Of a stretch of DNA of 64,000 bases, positions 34,921-44,505 are shown piece by piece (positions within the stretch are counted from its first letter, which is position 1; every line of letters starts with the position of its first letter). The translations under genes were made by a program, and so were the position numbers. The DNA lies in assembly GCF_000565285.1 (NCBI RefSeq), contig NZ_APVL01000012.1:1-64000 (forward strand), read 5' to 3'. The DNA comes from Cytobacillus firmus DS1 (GTDB lineage Bacteria > Bacillota > Bacilli > Bacillales > Cytobacillaceae). Below the pieces are notes generated by a model. The model did no database searches. It had not been told where the DNA came from and saw only the letters and a program-made list of their open reading frames with translations.

Positions 34921-37041
34921 TTACTTCGCAGCTGCAGCATAAGCGTTAAACTTCTTTTGAATCCTTGTACGCATATCTATGACAATATTGCCAAAAGCAT
35001 CAAAAGTGGCCGTACTGTCCGGAGGAAGAATGGTTGTGCTGTCTTTTTGCTGGATGACGGCTGGGCCAGCTAATGTGGTTCCAACAGGAACATCCTCACG
35101 ATAAATAAATGGGGTTTGAACCTCCACCAATTGATCCTTGTTCCAGAAATAAACCGGATATTTTGGATAGGAATCTAAAGAAAATTCTTCATTTGCATCC
35201 TTCACAAATAACTGCTCTTTCTCAGACTTTACAAGCCCAATCCCGATGACCCGGACATTAATGGCAATGACCTCCTGATCCGGGAACCTGCTTGCATACT
35301 CGCGTTCATGTGCTTCATGGAATCTCTCGATGACTTCGTTCACCCATGCTTCATTGATTTCCCCATCCGGTGCATCCACGCGAAGCTCATAGCCCTGCCC
35401 TTCATAGCGGCAGTCAACCACACGGCGGAGGACAGTCTGTTCATCACTCAGTCCATCTGCCTTCAAGGATTGAATCGATTCACTTTCAAGCTTCCCAATG
35501 ACGGATTTAATATGGCTGACCTCCGGATGGGTTAAGCTGCCCCATAGCGTGTGAACCTTTTCATAGGCGATATCACTAGCCAGGAGGCCCATAGCAGCCG
35601 TAATTCCAGGAAATGGAGGAACGACGACATTCGGAATATTTAATTCTTCAGCGATATCACAGGCAAATAACGGGCCGGCACCGCCTGCTGCCACTAACGT
35701 AAAGTCCCTTGGGTCATAGCCTTTACGGACACTGTTCATTTCAATGGCATTGACCATGTTATGGGTCATAATTTTCAACGCACCTGCTGCAGCCTCTAAT
35801 GGAGTCATATTTAGTTTGGAAGAGATATGCTCTTCAAACGCTTTTTCTGAAAGTTCTTTATTGACTTCCATGGACCCGGCCAGACTGCTGTTCGGATGAA
35901 TTCTTCCCAGCATCACCTGGGCATCTGTAGAGGTTGGGAGTGTTCCGCCGCGGTTATAGCAAGCAGGGCCCGGATCTGCTCCGGCACTCTGTGGCCCTAC
36001 CCTGAAAATGCCCCCTTCGTCCACGTGGGCAATGGAACCGCCGCCTGCCCCTATCGCATCGATATCAACCATCGGAACCATCGCATTGTATTGGCCAATG
36101 CGTGTATCCAATAAATGCCGCATTCTCATCTCGCCATTAGGGGCCACGCCAATGTCGGCAGATGTCCCGCCAATATCCAGGGTAATGACATTTTCAAATC
36201 CGGCATTTTTGGCCGCCTTTATTCCGCCGATTAATCCGGCAACCGGACCTGAAAGGAGAAGGTTAATCGGTTTTTCAGCAGCAACCTCAGCTGTTGCGAT
36301 GCCCCCATTTGATTGCATGAGCAGCACACTGGATTTAACCTCCATATCCTCTAATACTTCCTCCAGGCGCTTAATATAACGGCTTGTCTTAGGACCGATG
36401 AAAGCATTCAGCGCAACAGTGCTAAAGCGCTCATACTCGCGATACTGAGGAAGGATCTCATTACTTATGGACAAATACGCTTCAGGAAATTCCTCTTCAA
36501 TAATCTCCTTTACACGGGCTTCATGGGCAGGATTCTTAAAAGAAAAGACAAAGCATACAGCAATGGAATCTACATTTTCAGCCTTTAGCTTCCGCACCTG
36601 CTCCCTTGTCTTTTTTTCGTCAAGAGGGATTAACACTTCCCCGCCGGCCCCAATTCTCTCGGGAACGGCAAGCCGGTTGCGTCTTTTAACAAGCGGGTAC
36701 TTTTGCCAAGGGAGGTCCTGATATAAGGAAAAATTATATGGACGCTTATGGCGTGCTATATGAAGAATGTCCCGGAAGCCTTCTGTCGTAATCATTCCGA
36801 CATTCGCTCCATTATGTTCAAGGACAATGTTTGTCGCTACGGTCGTTCCATGGAAAAATTGATCAATCTTTGAAGGATGAATTTTTGCCATTTCACATAT
36901 CTCGGTCACGCCATTAATGACAGCCTCCGAAGGATCTGCAGGAGTTGACGGCACCTTATGTACCCAAGATTCATTTGTTTCCTCATTAATCAAAATCAAA
37001 TCCGTAAACGTTCCTCCAACATCGACACCAAGTCTTATCAC
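34921..37041 (-). CDS. hyuA: Hydantoinase A / oxoprolinase family subunit
   Basis: Alpha, ATP-binding subunit of the same enzyme; an actin/ASKHA-fold protein of 706 residues. Signatures: RLGVDVGGTFTDLILI at the N-terminus (phosphate-binding loop), FFHGTTVATNIVLEHNGA, LSGPVAGLIGG, TLDIGGTSADIG, GAGGGSIAHVD and PQSAGADPGPACY. It uses a GTG start behind GGAGG. It lies between the nitrilase-like gene and hyuB in a leftward operon preceded by a sigma-54 promoter. Confidence 0.9.
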   Translation of the reverse strand: MIRLGVDVGGTFTDLILINEETNESWVHKVPSTPADPSEAVINGVTEICEMAKIHPSKIDQFFHGTTVATNIVLEHNGANVGMITTEGFRDILHIARHKRPYNFSLYQDLPWQKYPLVKRRNRLAVPERIGAGGEVLIPLDEKKTREQVRKLKAENVDSIAVCFVFSFKNPAHEARVKEIIEEEFPEAYLSISNEILPQYREYERFSTVALNAFIGPKTSRYIKRLEEVLEDMEVKSSVLLMQSNGGIATAEVAAEKPINLLLSGPVAGLIGGIKAAKNAGFENVITLDIGGTSADIGVAPNGEMRMRHLLDTRIGQYNAMVPMVDIDAIGAGGGSIAHVDEGGIFRVGPQSAGADPGPACYNRGGTLPTSTDAQVMLGRIHPNSSLAGSMEVNKELSEKAFEEHISSKLNMTPLEAAAGALKIMTHNMVNAIEMNSVRKGYDPRDFTLVAAGGAGPLFACDIAEELNIPNVVVPPFPGITAAMGLLASDIAYEKVHTLWGSLTHPEVSHIKSVIGKLESESIQSLKADGLSDEQTVLRRVVDCRYEGQGYELRVDAPDGEINEAWVNEVIERFHEAHEREYASRFPDQEVIAINVRVIGIGLVKSEKEQLFVKDANEEFSLDSYPKYPVYFWNKDQLVEVQTPFIYREDVPVGTTLAGPAVIQQKDSTTILPPDSTATFDAFGNIVIDMRTRIQKKFNAYAAAAK

Positions 37042-37140
37042 AATGATTCCTCCTTAAGTTTCTATTTATTTTAAAATTCAGAAATTAAACTTCAGAACTC
37101 CCCTTGGAAGTACTCACCCCCCTTAAAAGGTTCAATTAGG

Positions 37141-38022
37141 CTATTTATTTAAGGAAATTTCCTGAAACAGATGAGGCTTTCGATCTGATAGGAATGTGTA
37201 TTGACTGCGTGACTTTACTAATTCGTTTTGATTCAAGACAGCTGATAAAACAGCTTCCTCATTATGATCCGCAGTTGCACGGATTTCTCCATTTGGATTG
37301 ACGATTTTACTATGCCCAAGCCTTGACCATGTCCCAATGTCCTTTCCGATCATGTGGGAGCCGCCGCCATTGCAGGCAATCACAAACGTTTGGTTTTCAA
37401 CGGCCTTTACCTGGGGCAATTTATCCCAGAAGGTCTTTTTATGCTCTGCATCACCGATTCCGCCTTTTTCTCCGCCTTCCCAAATGGATGAGGTTATCAC
37501 AGTGATCTCGGCTCCCTTTAAGGCTAGTATTCTAGTAACCTCCGGAAACATGCAGTCATAGCAAATGCATATCCCAATTTTCCCTAATGGCGTTTCAAAT
37601 ACTTCGATATTTCCGCCTGCTGTGAAGTATTGTTTTTCAAGTCCCGGAAAATGAATTTTACGTGCAACCCCAATGATTCCCTCCGGTCCGATTAAGGCAG
37701 CAGAGTTATAAATCACGCCAACCACTTCAGATCTCTCGGCAAACCCAACAACTACATAGCAATTGTGTTCTTTAGCCTTCATTTTAATGCGGTTCAACTG
37801 TTCACTATCCGGAGTAATCGTTCCGGTGTTCCAGTATTCTTCTCTGCCATTTTCATGGTGTTCATAAAAATTGGTAACACTCATCTCAGGGAAAACAATT
37901 AATTCATTTCCTTCCTGGGACAGCCTTTCTATTTGTGTGTTAATGTACTCAACATTCTTGTCCATCTCTCGCATGGGCCATGGGGAAAATTGGACAAGGG
38001 CCGCCTTTACGGTTGATTTCAT
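37141..38022 (-). CDS. Nitrilase-superfamily carbon-nitrogen hydrolase (probable N-carbamoyl amino acid amidohydrolase)
   Basis: Cytoplasmic hydrolase with the Glu-Lys-Cys triad of the superfamily: FPEMS (Glu46), ARKIHFPG (Lys122) and CICYDCMFPE (Cys154). A length of 293 residues is normal. In the company of hyuA and hyuB it would naturally take the N-carbamoyl amino acid produced by ring opening and release the amino acid, ammonia and CO2; this is inference from context. I chose the ATG at 38022 because GGGAG sits eight bases upstream, inside the longer frame that starts at 38037. It is the first gene after the sigma-54 promoter. Confidence 0.85.
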   Translation of the reverse strand: MKSTVKAALVQFSPWPMREMDKNVEYINTQIERLSQEGNELIVFPEMSVTNFYEHHENGREEYWNTGTITPDSEQLNRIKMKAKEHNCYVVVGFAERSEVVGVIYNSAALIGPEGIIGVARKIHFPGLEKQYFTAGGNIEVFETPLGKIGICICYDCMFPEVTRILALKGAEITVITSSIWEGGEKGGIGDAEHKKTFWDKLPQVKAVENQTFVIACNGGGSHMIGKDIGTWSRLGHSKIVNPNGEIRATADHNEEAVLSAVLNQNELVKSRSQYTFLSDRKPHLFQEISLNK

Positions 38023-38069
38023 ATAGAAAACTCCCATTCATTCTATTTTTTGATATACACCTTATATAT

Positions 38070-38085
38070 AGCAAGTATCATGCCA
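38070..38085 (-). promoter_or_regulatory. Sigma-54 (-24/-12) promoter of the nitrilase-hyuA-hyuB operon
   Basis: On the minus strand TGGCATGATACTTGCT matches the consensus TGGCAC-N5-TTGCW with one mismatch and the correct GG-to-GC spacing. Transcription would begin about 38060, roughly 38 bp upstream of the nitrilase-like start. A sigma-54 activator gene lies immediately upstream in the opposite direction. The gap also contains the near-palindrome TATGTCATATGTCATA (about 38175-38190), a possible activator site. Confidence 0.75.
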
Positions 38086-38246
38086 ACTCTTTAAAAATAG
38101 TCATAAAAAGTTACATCCCTTGCGATAGCTGACTCTTTCCCCCTTGGACCGTGACTGATAGTTGATAATTCATTATGTCATATGTCATAATTATTATTAA
38201 ATTCATAATTTTTATTATATTTAGAATAAAGGGCGGTTTTTTGAAG

Positions 38247-39971
38247 ATGTCCATTCTTTCTGCTGAGGCAATCAATAAAGAACTATTACATGTGCTGGAA
38301 ATTCCCTATCAATTATTCGACCGGGAAAAACACTTGATCTTTGAGCAATTAAGTCACCAAATACCTAAACAGCACGCTAGCCTTACACAGGCTCTGCATG
38401 ATGTTTACCTTTCTCATTCTTCATGGACAGGCACGATTCCTTTTGATGATGAAGGAGAAATGGAAGTCAAAGCCACAATCCTGCCAATTGGGCAAAAAGC
38501 GGAGTTTTCAGGGGTCATCATCATGTATCAGCTGGTCGACTTTATGAAATTCAAGGAATATCAGGAAATTGCAACCGATTTTAAGGTGTTATTCGATTCC
38601 TCCTATGATGTCATTTTTGTGTCAGACAGCCAGGGAAACACGCTAAGGGTCAGCTCAGCATGTGAACGGCTATGGGGAAAAAGCCAGGAGGAATTTATCG
38701 GAAAGAATGTGTACGAGCTTGAACAGGAAAATCTTTTTTCCCCATCAGTCACATCGATGGTTCTAAAGGAAAAGCGCAGAATTACAGCCATGCAAAAGAC
38801 ATCTACCGGAAAAAATCTGCTCGTTGTAGGTACACCGATAAAGGACAAGAATGGGAATATTATTCGGGTGATTAATGCCTCCCGGGACCTGACCGAGGTA
38901 ACGAAGCTGGAGGATGAGATAAAAGAAATCCGCGAAATTGCCGAGCGGTACAAAAGGGAACTTGAGGAAATGAAGAGCAGCTTCTCATCGAATAAGAAGC
39001 TAATCTACTCAAGCACGATCATGGAAAACCTCGCAAAACAAGTTCGTAGCATAGCCCAATACAACAGCTCAGTCCTCATAACCGGGGAGTCAGGAGTCGG
39101 GAAAGAAATCATTGCATCCATGATCCATGAACACAGCAATCGTTCAAACAAGCCCTTTATTAAAATAAACTGCGGTGCCATCCCGGAGAGCTTACTGGAA
39201 TCAGAGTTATTCGGCTATGAAAGGGGTACCTTTACAGGAGCTGTGAAGGAAGGAAAAAAAGGATTATTCCTGGCTGCCAACCATGGAACCATTTTATTGG
39301 ATGAAGTGACGGAAATGCCGCTTGCTCTCCAGGTAAAACTGCTGCGTGTCCTGCAGGAATCCGAGCTGAGAAGAGTGGGAAGCGTCACACCGATTGACAT
39401 AAATGTCCGCATTATCGCCTCCACGAATCGCGATATCCAAACACTAATTAAAGAAGGAAAATTCAGGGAGGATTTATACTACCGATTGAATGTCATTCCG
39501 ATCGAAATCCTTCCATTAAGAGAACGAAAAGAAGACATCCCGATCCTTGCCGACCATTTCACACAACAGTTTAATAAGGAATATGATTCAACTAAAACCC
39601 TCTCAGCCTGTGCGAAACAAGAACTTTTGAAGCATCCATGGAAGGGAAATATACGAGAGTTAAAAAACTTTGTAGAGCGATTGCTGATTGTATCGCCAAA
39701 CGTCCAACTCACAGCGGCTGATGTTGCTGGTCTTCTAAACGATAAATCTAATATTCATACCATTTATAACGCAGAAGTTCCCTTTCAGTTAAACACGGAT
39801 GAAAAAATGGACCTATACAAGACACTGGAAAACGTGGAGCGCCAGCTTCTTGAAAAAGCTGCAGCCCAATACAACACCACCATACAGATTGCGGAGGCTT
39901 TGAATATTAATCAGTCCACTGTTAGCAAAAAGCTGAAAAAGTATAGGATTCATATCAATAAGTATAAGTAA
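38247..39971 (+). CDS. Sigma-54-dependent transcriptional activator with PAS domain
   Basis: An enhancer-binding protein of about 574 residues. An N-terminal sensory region (1-115), a PAS domain (about 120-230, FDSSYDVIFVSDSQGN...ASRDLTEVTK), a short coiled coil, the AAA+ central domain (about 265-490) with Walker A GESGVGKE, the sigma-54 contact loop GTFTGA (usually GAFTGA), Walker B ILLDEV and R-finger region LYYRLNV, and a Fis-type helix-turn-helix (NTTIQIAEALNINQSTVSKKL). I chose the ATG at 38247; AAAGGGCGG is upstream, and the frame extends into an implausible Ile/Phe-rich stretch. The divergent operon carries a sigma-54 promoter, so it is the likely target. Confidence 0.92.
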   Translation: MSILSAEAINKELLHVLEIPYQLFDREKHLIFEQLSHQIPKQHASLTQALHDVYLSHSSWTGTIPFDDEGEMEVKATILPIGQKAEFSGVIIMYQLVDFMKFKEYQEIATDFKVLFDSSYDVIFVSDSQGNTLRVSSACERLWGKSQEEFIGKNVYELEQENLFSPSVTSMVLKEKRRITAMQKTSTGKNLLVVGTPIKDKNGNIIRVINASRDLTEVTKLEDEIKEIREIAERYKRELEEMKSSFSSNKKLIYSSTIMENLAKQVRSIAQYNSSVLITGESGVGKEIIASMIHEHSNRSNKPFIKINCGAIPESLLESELFGYERGTFTGAVKEGKKGLFLAANHGTILLDEVTEMPLALQVKLLRVLQESELRRVGSVTPIDINVRIIASTNRDIQTLIKEGKFREDLYYRLNVIPIEILPLRERKEDIPILADHFTQQFNKEYDSTKTLSACAKQELLKHPWKGNIRELKNFVERLLIVSPNVQLTAADVAGLLNDKSNIHTIYNAEVPFQLNTDEKMDLYKTLENVERQLLEKAAAQYNTTIQIAEALNINQSTVSKKLKKYRIHINKYK

Positions 39972-40101
39972 TCCCCATTGGCTTGGTGTGCCCTTCTTCG
40001 GTTAAAAATTAATATAACAGAATAAAAGAGCAGGTCAAAGCTCGGAACTTAGTCTTTCTATCGCTTACTTGAAGTCTCTGAAAACCTCTCAGATCTTAAA
40101 A

Positions 40102-40126
40102 GGACAAGGGGCCTGTCCCCTTGTCC
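40102..40126. repeat. GGACAAGGGG/CCCCTTGTCC hairpin
   Basis: A perfect 10-bp inverted repeat with a 5-bp gap, between the ends of two convergent genes (39971 and 40138). A run-in ATCTTAAAA and the lack of a T run make it as likely a REP-like element as a terminator. A related GGGGA/TCCCC hairpin lies at 47728. Confidence 0.5.
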
Positions 40127-40137
40127 CACTTATAAAT

Positions 40138-41754
40138 TTAAGAAGACGCATGCTCCAAAATCAAATGCTCCAAAATCTTTGGCAGCTGCTCAAAGGCAAA
40201 TGGCATATGGAGACGCTCTGTTTTTTGATGGGCATCCCTGCCGATCGGCCCAACATTGATTACCGGTGCTTTGAATTGGGACATTTCATCAAAAGGTATG
40301 GAATACAGCTCCTGTCCTCCTGGGAGGTTTGAATTATAGCATTCCATTTCAGATAAGTCTCCCTGTAATCCAGCATAGCTTAGATCTGAGATGCCGTTAA
40401 AATAATCCACTGCATGGAGCTCCTTGCCAAACTCCTCCCGGGTAAAGCGAACAAGAGTGCTGGACAGAGACTGTATATCCTTATGATCAGCCGTATTAAT
40501 GGCCGGATAGTATGGCGGTGCATAGAACAAGACGATCATGGGTCCCAGTTCCTGGCAGAGCATGGAGATTTGGTCTGCAATTTGAATGGTTTGCTCACGA
40601 ATGTCGCCTTGTGTGTCCCTGGCAATGGACTGCTCCAGAATGGCGATGTAATCTTCACTTGTCTTCTTTACAGCAAAGTCCCTTAATTGCTCATAGAAGA
40701 ATACACGGATATCAGGAGCTTCATTCATTTCCAGGTTGAATGAACGGTATCTTTCTATAATAAAATTTTCCATTTTCTTCGCTGCGATTTCGGCTGCCCG
40801 CTTCATTTCCTCCATCACATCAGCAGGCGATTTCTTCATTAATAACAGATTATATAAGCTGACAGAACGGTGCGGAATTTGAGTAGAATACTCTTTTTTC
40901 AAGTCCTTTTGAAGCAGGAGAGTCGGCGGTGGACTAGTCTTTCCATTCACCGTTTCGCAAAACATTGGATTCCATTCCATTTCCTGTGTCAGTACGGATG
41001 ACATCCACCCCGCATTGATGCCGGAGAACGGCTCGCCCACATGTGTTTCACGGCCAAAGCAAAGGGCTCCAGGCATAATTTTCCCTATGGATCCCGTATA
41101 AAAATAGTATTTCTCATCCTGCGGAATTTGGGAAAACATTGGTTCAGAATTAAGGAATAAGGAGTAAGTTAAATCATATTCTTCCGAAAGATCGAGAAGC
41201 TTTGGAATCACTTCCCGCATTCCCCTTGAATTCACCTCTTCATCAGGAACAGCCAGCAAAAGCAGATTGATTTTCCATTCTTCACTGGAAGCCTTCTCGA
41301 TGAGCGACAGATGCTGAACAAGACCGCATTTCATATCCATCGTCCCTCTTCCAAACAGCCAGTCCCCTGATTCAAGATCGGCCCTTACATCAGCAGGAAG
41401 ACGGTCAGCACGTGCCTTCATTGCCCTGGTCAGCTCTTCCGGATAAAAGGCAAGATGCTTTAAATCCCCATAATCATCAATATCCACGACATCAAAGTGA
41501 CTAATCATCACAACGGTTTTACTGGCCTCATCATGCCTGTAAAGAGCAGTCAGAACAAACCTGCCATCCGCCATGGGATGATTCATAATCTGTGAAGGAT
41601 GTTTTTCAAAATAAGGAATATCCCTTAACAGCTGCTCCACTCTCAGTGGAAAATGCCTTTCCCCTTCTGTTAAGGTAACACTTGGGATAGATACCAGATC
41701 GCATAAAGTATCCTTCAGCTGCTTTGGTGATTGAAATGAAAATGTATGTGTCAT
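40138..41754 (-). CDS. M20-family peptidase, RocB-like
   Basis: A 538-residue member of the M20/M25/M40 metallopeptidases with the long C-terminal half seen in RocB, a protein of the arginine utilisation regulon in B. subtilis. Metal and catalytic motifs are visible: SHFDVVDIDDYG (about 87-98), GRGTMDMKCGL (about 135-145) and PDEEVNSRG (about 170-178). The real substrate of RocB-type proteins is not established. AAAGGAG precedes the ATG. It converges on the sigma-54 activator gene; no sigma-54 promoter is visible upstream of it, unlike rocABC in B. subtilis. Confidence 0.83.
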   Translation of the reverse strand: MTHTFSFQSPKQLKDTLCDLVSIPSVTLTEGERHFPLRVEQLLRDIPYFEKHPSQIMNHPMADGRFVLTALYRHDEASKTVVMISHFDVVDIDDYGDLKHLAFYPEELTRAMKARADRLPADVRADLESGDWLFGRGTMDMKCGLVQHLSLIEKASSEEWKINLLLLAVPDEEVNSRGMREVIPKLLDLSEEYDLTYSLFLNSEPMFSQIPQDEKYYFYTGSIGKIMPGALCFGRETHVGEPFSGINAGWMSSVLTQEMEWNPMFCETVNGKTSPPPTLLLQKDLKKEYSTQIPHRSVSLYNLLLMKKSPADVMEEMKRAAEIAAKKMENFIIERYRSFNLEMNEAPDIRVFFYEQLRDFAVKKTSEDYIAILEQSIARDTQGDIREQTIQIADQISMLCQELGPMIVLFYAPPYYPAINTADHKDIQSLSSTLVRFTREEFGKELHAVDYFNGISDLSYAGLQGDLSEMECYNSNLPGGQELYSIPFDEMSQFKAPVINVGPIGRDAHQKTERLHMPFAFEQLPKILEHLILEHASS

Positions 41755-42231
41755 GCAAAAGACTCCTTTGTCTTATAATGATGAATAAAATATACTTCCA
41801 TGTCCTTCACTTCACGTCCTACTGATTATTGGGCACTTACTTCCTTTTTAAAGATTACTTAAATTAAGGAAAATACAGCTCGCATCCTTTTATTGCTGGG
41901 AAACATTGTTATTAATTAAAACAGTATATACCATCATTATTAACTCATTATAATCTATTAGTAAACACAGGGACGGTCCTAAGCATAAAAATAGAATCTA
42001 AATTGCAAACCAAGTCAGAAAAGACACCTTGGGAATTCTTCCGTCTTTTACAAATTTATCTTTTTCAGTCTGTAAGTGCTTTTAAGAAAGCATTGCGAAT
42101 AAAGAAAAAAAGAAAGTCAAAAGGAAGATAGAAGTCCCTATTCCTCTAGAGAAGAAGCCACCATCATATGGTAATGTCGCATTGGTGAAAGAAAAAGCAT
42201 TAAAAAGTAAGGAGTAAACCAGGAAATTATT
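41755..42231. other. Intergenic region with repeat arm and possible broken small gene
   Basis: About 480 bp without an intact gene. At 41970-41980 lies GGGACGGTCCT, one arm of the REP-like family. At about 41995-42217 two overlapping forward frames read sensibly in succession (TPWEFFRLLQIYLFQSVSAF, then IEVPIPLEKKPPSYGNVALV...), switching at an AAAAAAA run; neither has a start with a ribosome binding site. It may be a decayed small gene. Confidence 0.3.
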
Positions 42232-42286
42232 AATAAGAAAAAAAGGGAACAAGGTCACTAAAAGTCCTTTTCCCTTTTTTCTTATT
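42232..42286 (-). terminator. Terminator of the Cache chemoreceptor gene
   Basis: AATAAGAAAAAAAGGGAA and TTCCCTTTTTTCTTATT pair over about 17 bp with a 20-base loop. Read leftward the stem itself ends in TTTTTTTCTTATT. It is 87 bp past the stop at 42373 and is nearly symmetrical, so it may act both ways. Confidence 0.65.
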
Positions 42287-42372
42287 GTTTACAAATTATG
42301 ATGTAAAATTTTTGAATTTATTCAAATGAAAAACAGTCATGCAAGGCTAGTGGGCAGGCACTGTCCACCCGC

Positions 42373-44136
42373 TTATATTTTAAATACCTTCACCATATCA
42401 TTAAGCTCATCAGCCAATTCAGACAATCTCCTGGAGCTTCCTGTTACTTCTTCCATAGAGCTGTTTGTTTGCTGGATGGATGCTGCAATCTGCTCAATTC
42501 CGGCAGCAGATTCTTCTGAAATGGCTGCAATGTCTTCGATTGATTGGCTGACCCTCGAGCTGTTTTCGGTAATTTGCGAGAGCTGCTGTGTAACAGCCTG
42601 CAAACGGCTAACCATATCGGTGACAGATCCATCAATATGCTGGAAGGTTCTTTCTGTCACTTTCATTTGTTCTGTTCCTTTTTGGACTTCCTCGTATCCT
42701 TTTTGAAGTGATGTGACAACCTCATTAGATTCATTTTTTATCCCGGTTACGATATTTGTAATATCTGAGACAGAATGAGATACCTGCTCAGCGAGTTTAC
42801 GCACTTCTTCCGCTACTACCGAAAATCCTTTTCCGTGTTCTCCTGCCCGGGCCGCCTCAATAGCAGCATTTAAAGCTAGAAGGTTGGTTTGATCAGCAAT
42901 TTCCTTAATAACGGAAATGAGCTTTGCGATTTCCTGTGACTGTATATCAAGCCCCTGGACTTTTTCAACAGCCCTTTTAACAATATGGTCAATTGCGTTC
43001 ATTTGCTGAATGGATGTGGCCATTGCCTCGTTTCCTTCCACTGTGAAATGCAGGACCTCTTCTGACAGGTTCGAAACCTGCCCGCTGTTTTCATTGGCTG
43101 TCTTTATGTACTCAACAAATTCATTCATAGCCTCGGATAAATCTGAAGCTGAACTCGCCTGCGTCTCAGAACCGGATGATAATTCCTGCATTGTAGAGGC
43201 CACCTGGCTCGTTCCCTCTGTCACCTCATTTGAAGACTGATTCAGCTCTCCGCTATGGCTGCTTACTTCGTCGGATGCTTTTACGACATCTTGAATGACC
43301 TTTCTGAGATTTGCTGCCATGCCATTAACACCCGTGGTTAATTGGCCGATTTCATCCTTTGCTGAAATAGCAAGGTCTTCAGCTGAGAGGTCATTATTAG
43401 CAATTCTTTTGACATGTGCTGAAATCGCTTCAATCTGTTTGGACACCCGATTACTGAATATATAAGCGACAGAGCCAGCCACAATCAATAAAATGCCAAT
43501 AATAATGAGTTGGTTTCTTACATTTTTCATCATTTCCTGTTTAAAATACTGCTCTGTTTCCGCTACTATGGAATCTATATCATCCAGATAGTTTCCTGTA
43601 CTGACTACATAGTCCCATGGCTCAAACAGTTTGGAGTAAACACGCTTTTTCACCAGTCCCTCTGTTCCCGGCTTTTCCCACATATACTCGGAAAATCCAT
43701 CATTTTCAGCTGCTGAAAGGATATTTTTTATTAAATAAGTGCCGTCAGGGTCCTGGATTTCCAGCCGGTTTGATCCTTCAGCATCTGGTGTGATAGGATG
43801 TGCTACAAGATTGCCCTCCGTATCATCAATCCAAAAATAACCCGCTTCTCCATATCTGAGTTCTTTGATCAGCTCTCCGCCAAGTGATTTCGCTTCAGCT
43901 TCTGATAATTCACCTGATTGGTATTTTTCATACGCATAATTCAAAAGCGAATAAGCAGACTCCACCTGGTTTCTGACATTGGCATCATAATCTTTGATCA
44001 AATTTTCTTTGAAGTTCTCTAACTGGATGCTGTTGCTATTGATGGCAGCTATGATATTATACGAGCTAACTGTACCTGCCAATATCACAAAAACCGCCAG
44101 GAATACCAGCAATAGCTTGTGTTTAAATTTCCTCAC
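42373..44136 (-). CDS. Methyl-accepting chemotaxis protein with Cache sensor domain
   Basis: Transmembrane chemoreceptor of 587 residues. Helix 1 (about 8-28), an extracellular single-Cache domain (about 35-190, with [20 protein letters not shown] and [15 protein letters not shown], the usual sCache signatures), helix 2 (about 205-225), HAMP, and the signalling hairpin with [26 protein letters not shown]. The C-terminus ends VKVFKI with no tethering pentapeptide. sCache domains of this kind often bind small carboxylates; the ligand here is unknown. It uses a GTG start behind GGGGGA. Confidence 0.92.
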   Translation of the reverse strand: MRKFKHKLLLVFLAVFVILAGTVSSYNIIAAINSNSIQLENFKENLIKDYDANVRNQVESAYSLLNYAYEKYQSGELSEAEAKSLGGELIKELRYGEAGYFWIDDTEGNLVAHPITPDAEGSNRLEIQDPDGTYLIKNILSAAENDGFSEYMWEKPGTEGLVKKRVYSKLFEPWDYVVSTGNYLDDIDSIVAETEQYFKQEMMKNVRNQLIIIGILLIVAGSVAYIFSNRVSKQIEAISAHVKRIANNDLSAEDLAISAKDEIGQLTTGVNGMAANLRKVIQDVVKASDEVSSHSGELNQSSNEVTEGTSQVASTMQELSSGSETQASSASDLSEAMNEFVEYIKTANENSGQVSNLSEEVLHFTVEGNEAMATSIQQMNAIDHIVKRAVEKVQGLDIQSQEIAKLISVIKEIADQTNLLALNAAIEAARAGEHGKGFSVVAEEVRKLAEQVSHSVSDITNIVTGIKNESNEVVTSLQKGYEEVQKGTEQMKVTERTFQHIDGSVTDMVSRLQAVTQQLSQITENSSRVSQSIEDIAAISEESAAGIEQIAASIQQTNSSMEEVTGSSRRLSELADELNDMVKVFKI

Positions 44137-44311
44137 TTTCTGTCCCCCTTTTCTTCTGTTTGTTTTAGGTTTCTATTATTATATCGACTCATTAATGCTT
44201 TAAATTAATAAAATTTAGAAAATTAGAAGAAACCCAGGCTGGAGGCGCGGAAAAACGAAGACAGAAAACAGTCACCTTTAAAACAAGAGAAGCCGCAAAG
44301 CTTTAAAGATA

Positions 44312-44333
44312 TTCAATCAAACGTTTGATTGAA
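44312..44333. repeat. Dispersed palindrome, copy 4 (22 bp perfect)
   Basis: The core TCAATCAAACGTTTGATTGA with one extra matched base on each side, centred at 44322/44323. It lies in the 368-bp gap between the chemoreceptor start (44136) and the hybrid kinase stop (44506), which holds no gene. Confidence 0.9.
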
Positions 44334-44390
44334 AATAAGGATTGCTCTCAAATGGGTTCAGTTCAGCTTTCCGGTTAAGAAACTATACGA

Positions 44391-44431
44391 AAAAAGCCAG
44401 CACCTGCTATTGATACAGGAACTGGCTTTTT
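44391..44431 (-). terminator. Terminator of the hybrid histidine kinase gene
   Basis: AAAAAGCCAG and CTGGCTTTTT form the base of a hairpin with inner CCTG/CAGG pairing. Read leftward it ends in TTTTTTCG. A second hairpin (CTGAGGC/GCCTCAG, about 44459-44501) lies between it and the stop. Confidence 0.8.
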
Positions 44432-44505
44432 ATAGCAGATCTGCCCATAAGGTAAGATCTGAGGCACCGGCATTGCATTAATAATGCTGACTATCCGCCT
44501 CAGCC

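Noticed and set aside
40138-41754. RocB-like gene as part of the sigma-54 hydantoin regulon
   Set aside because: No -24/-12 sequence is visible upstream of it, and it is convergent with, not adjacent to, the operon.
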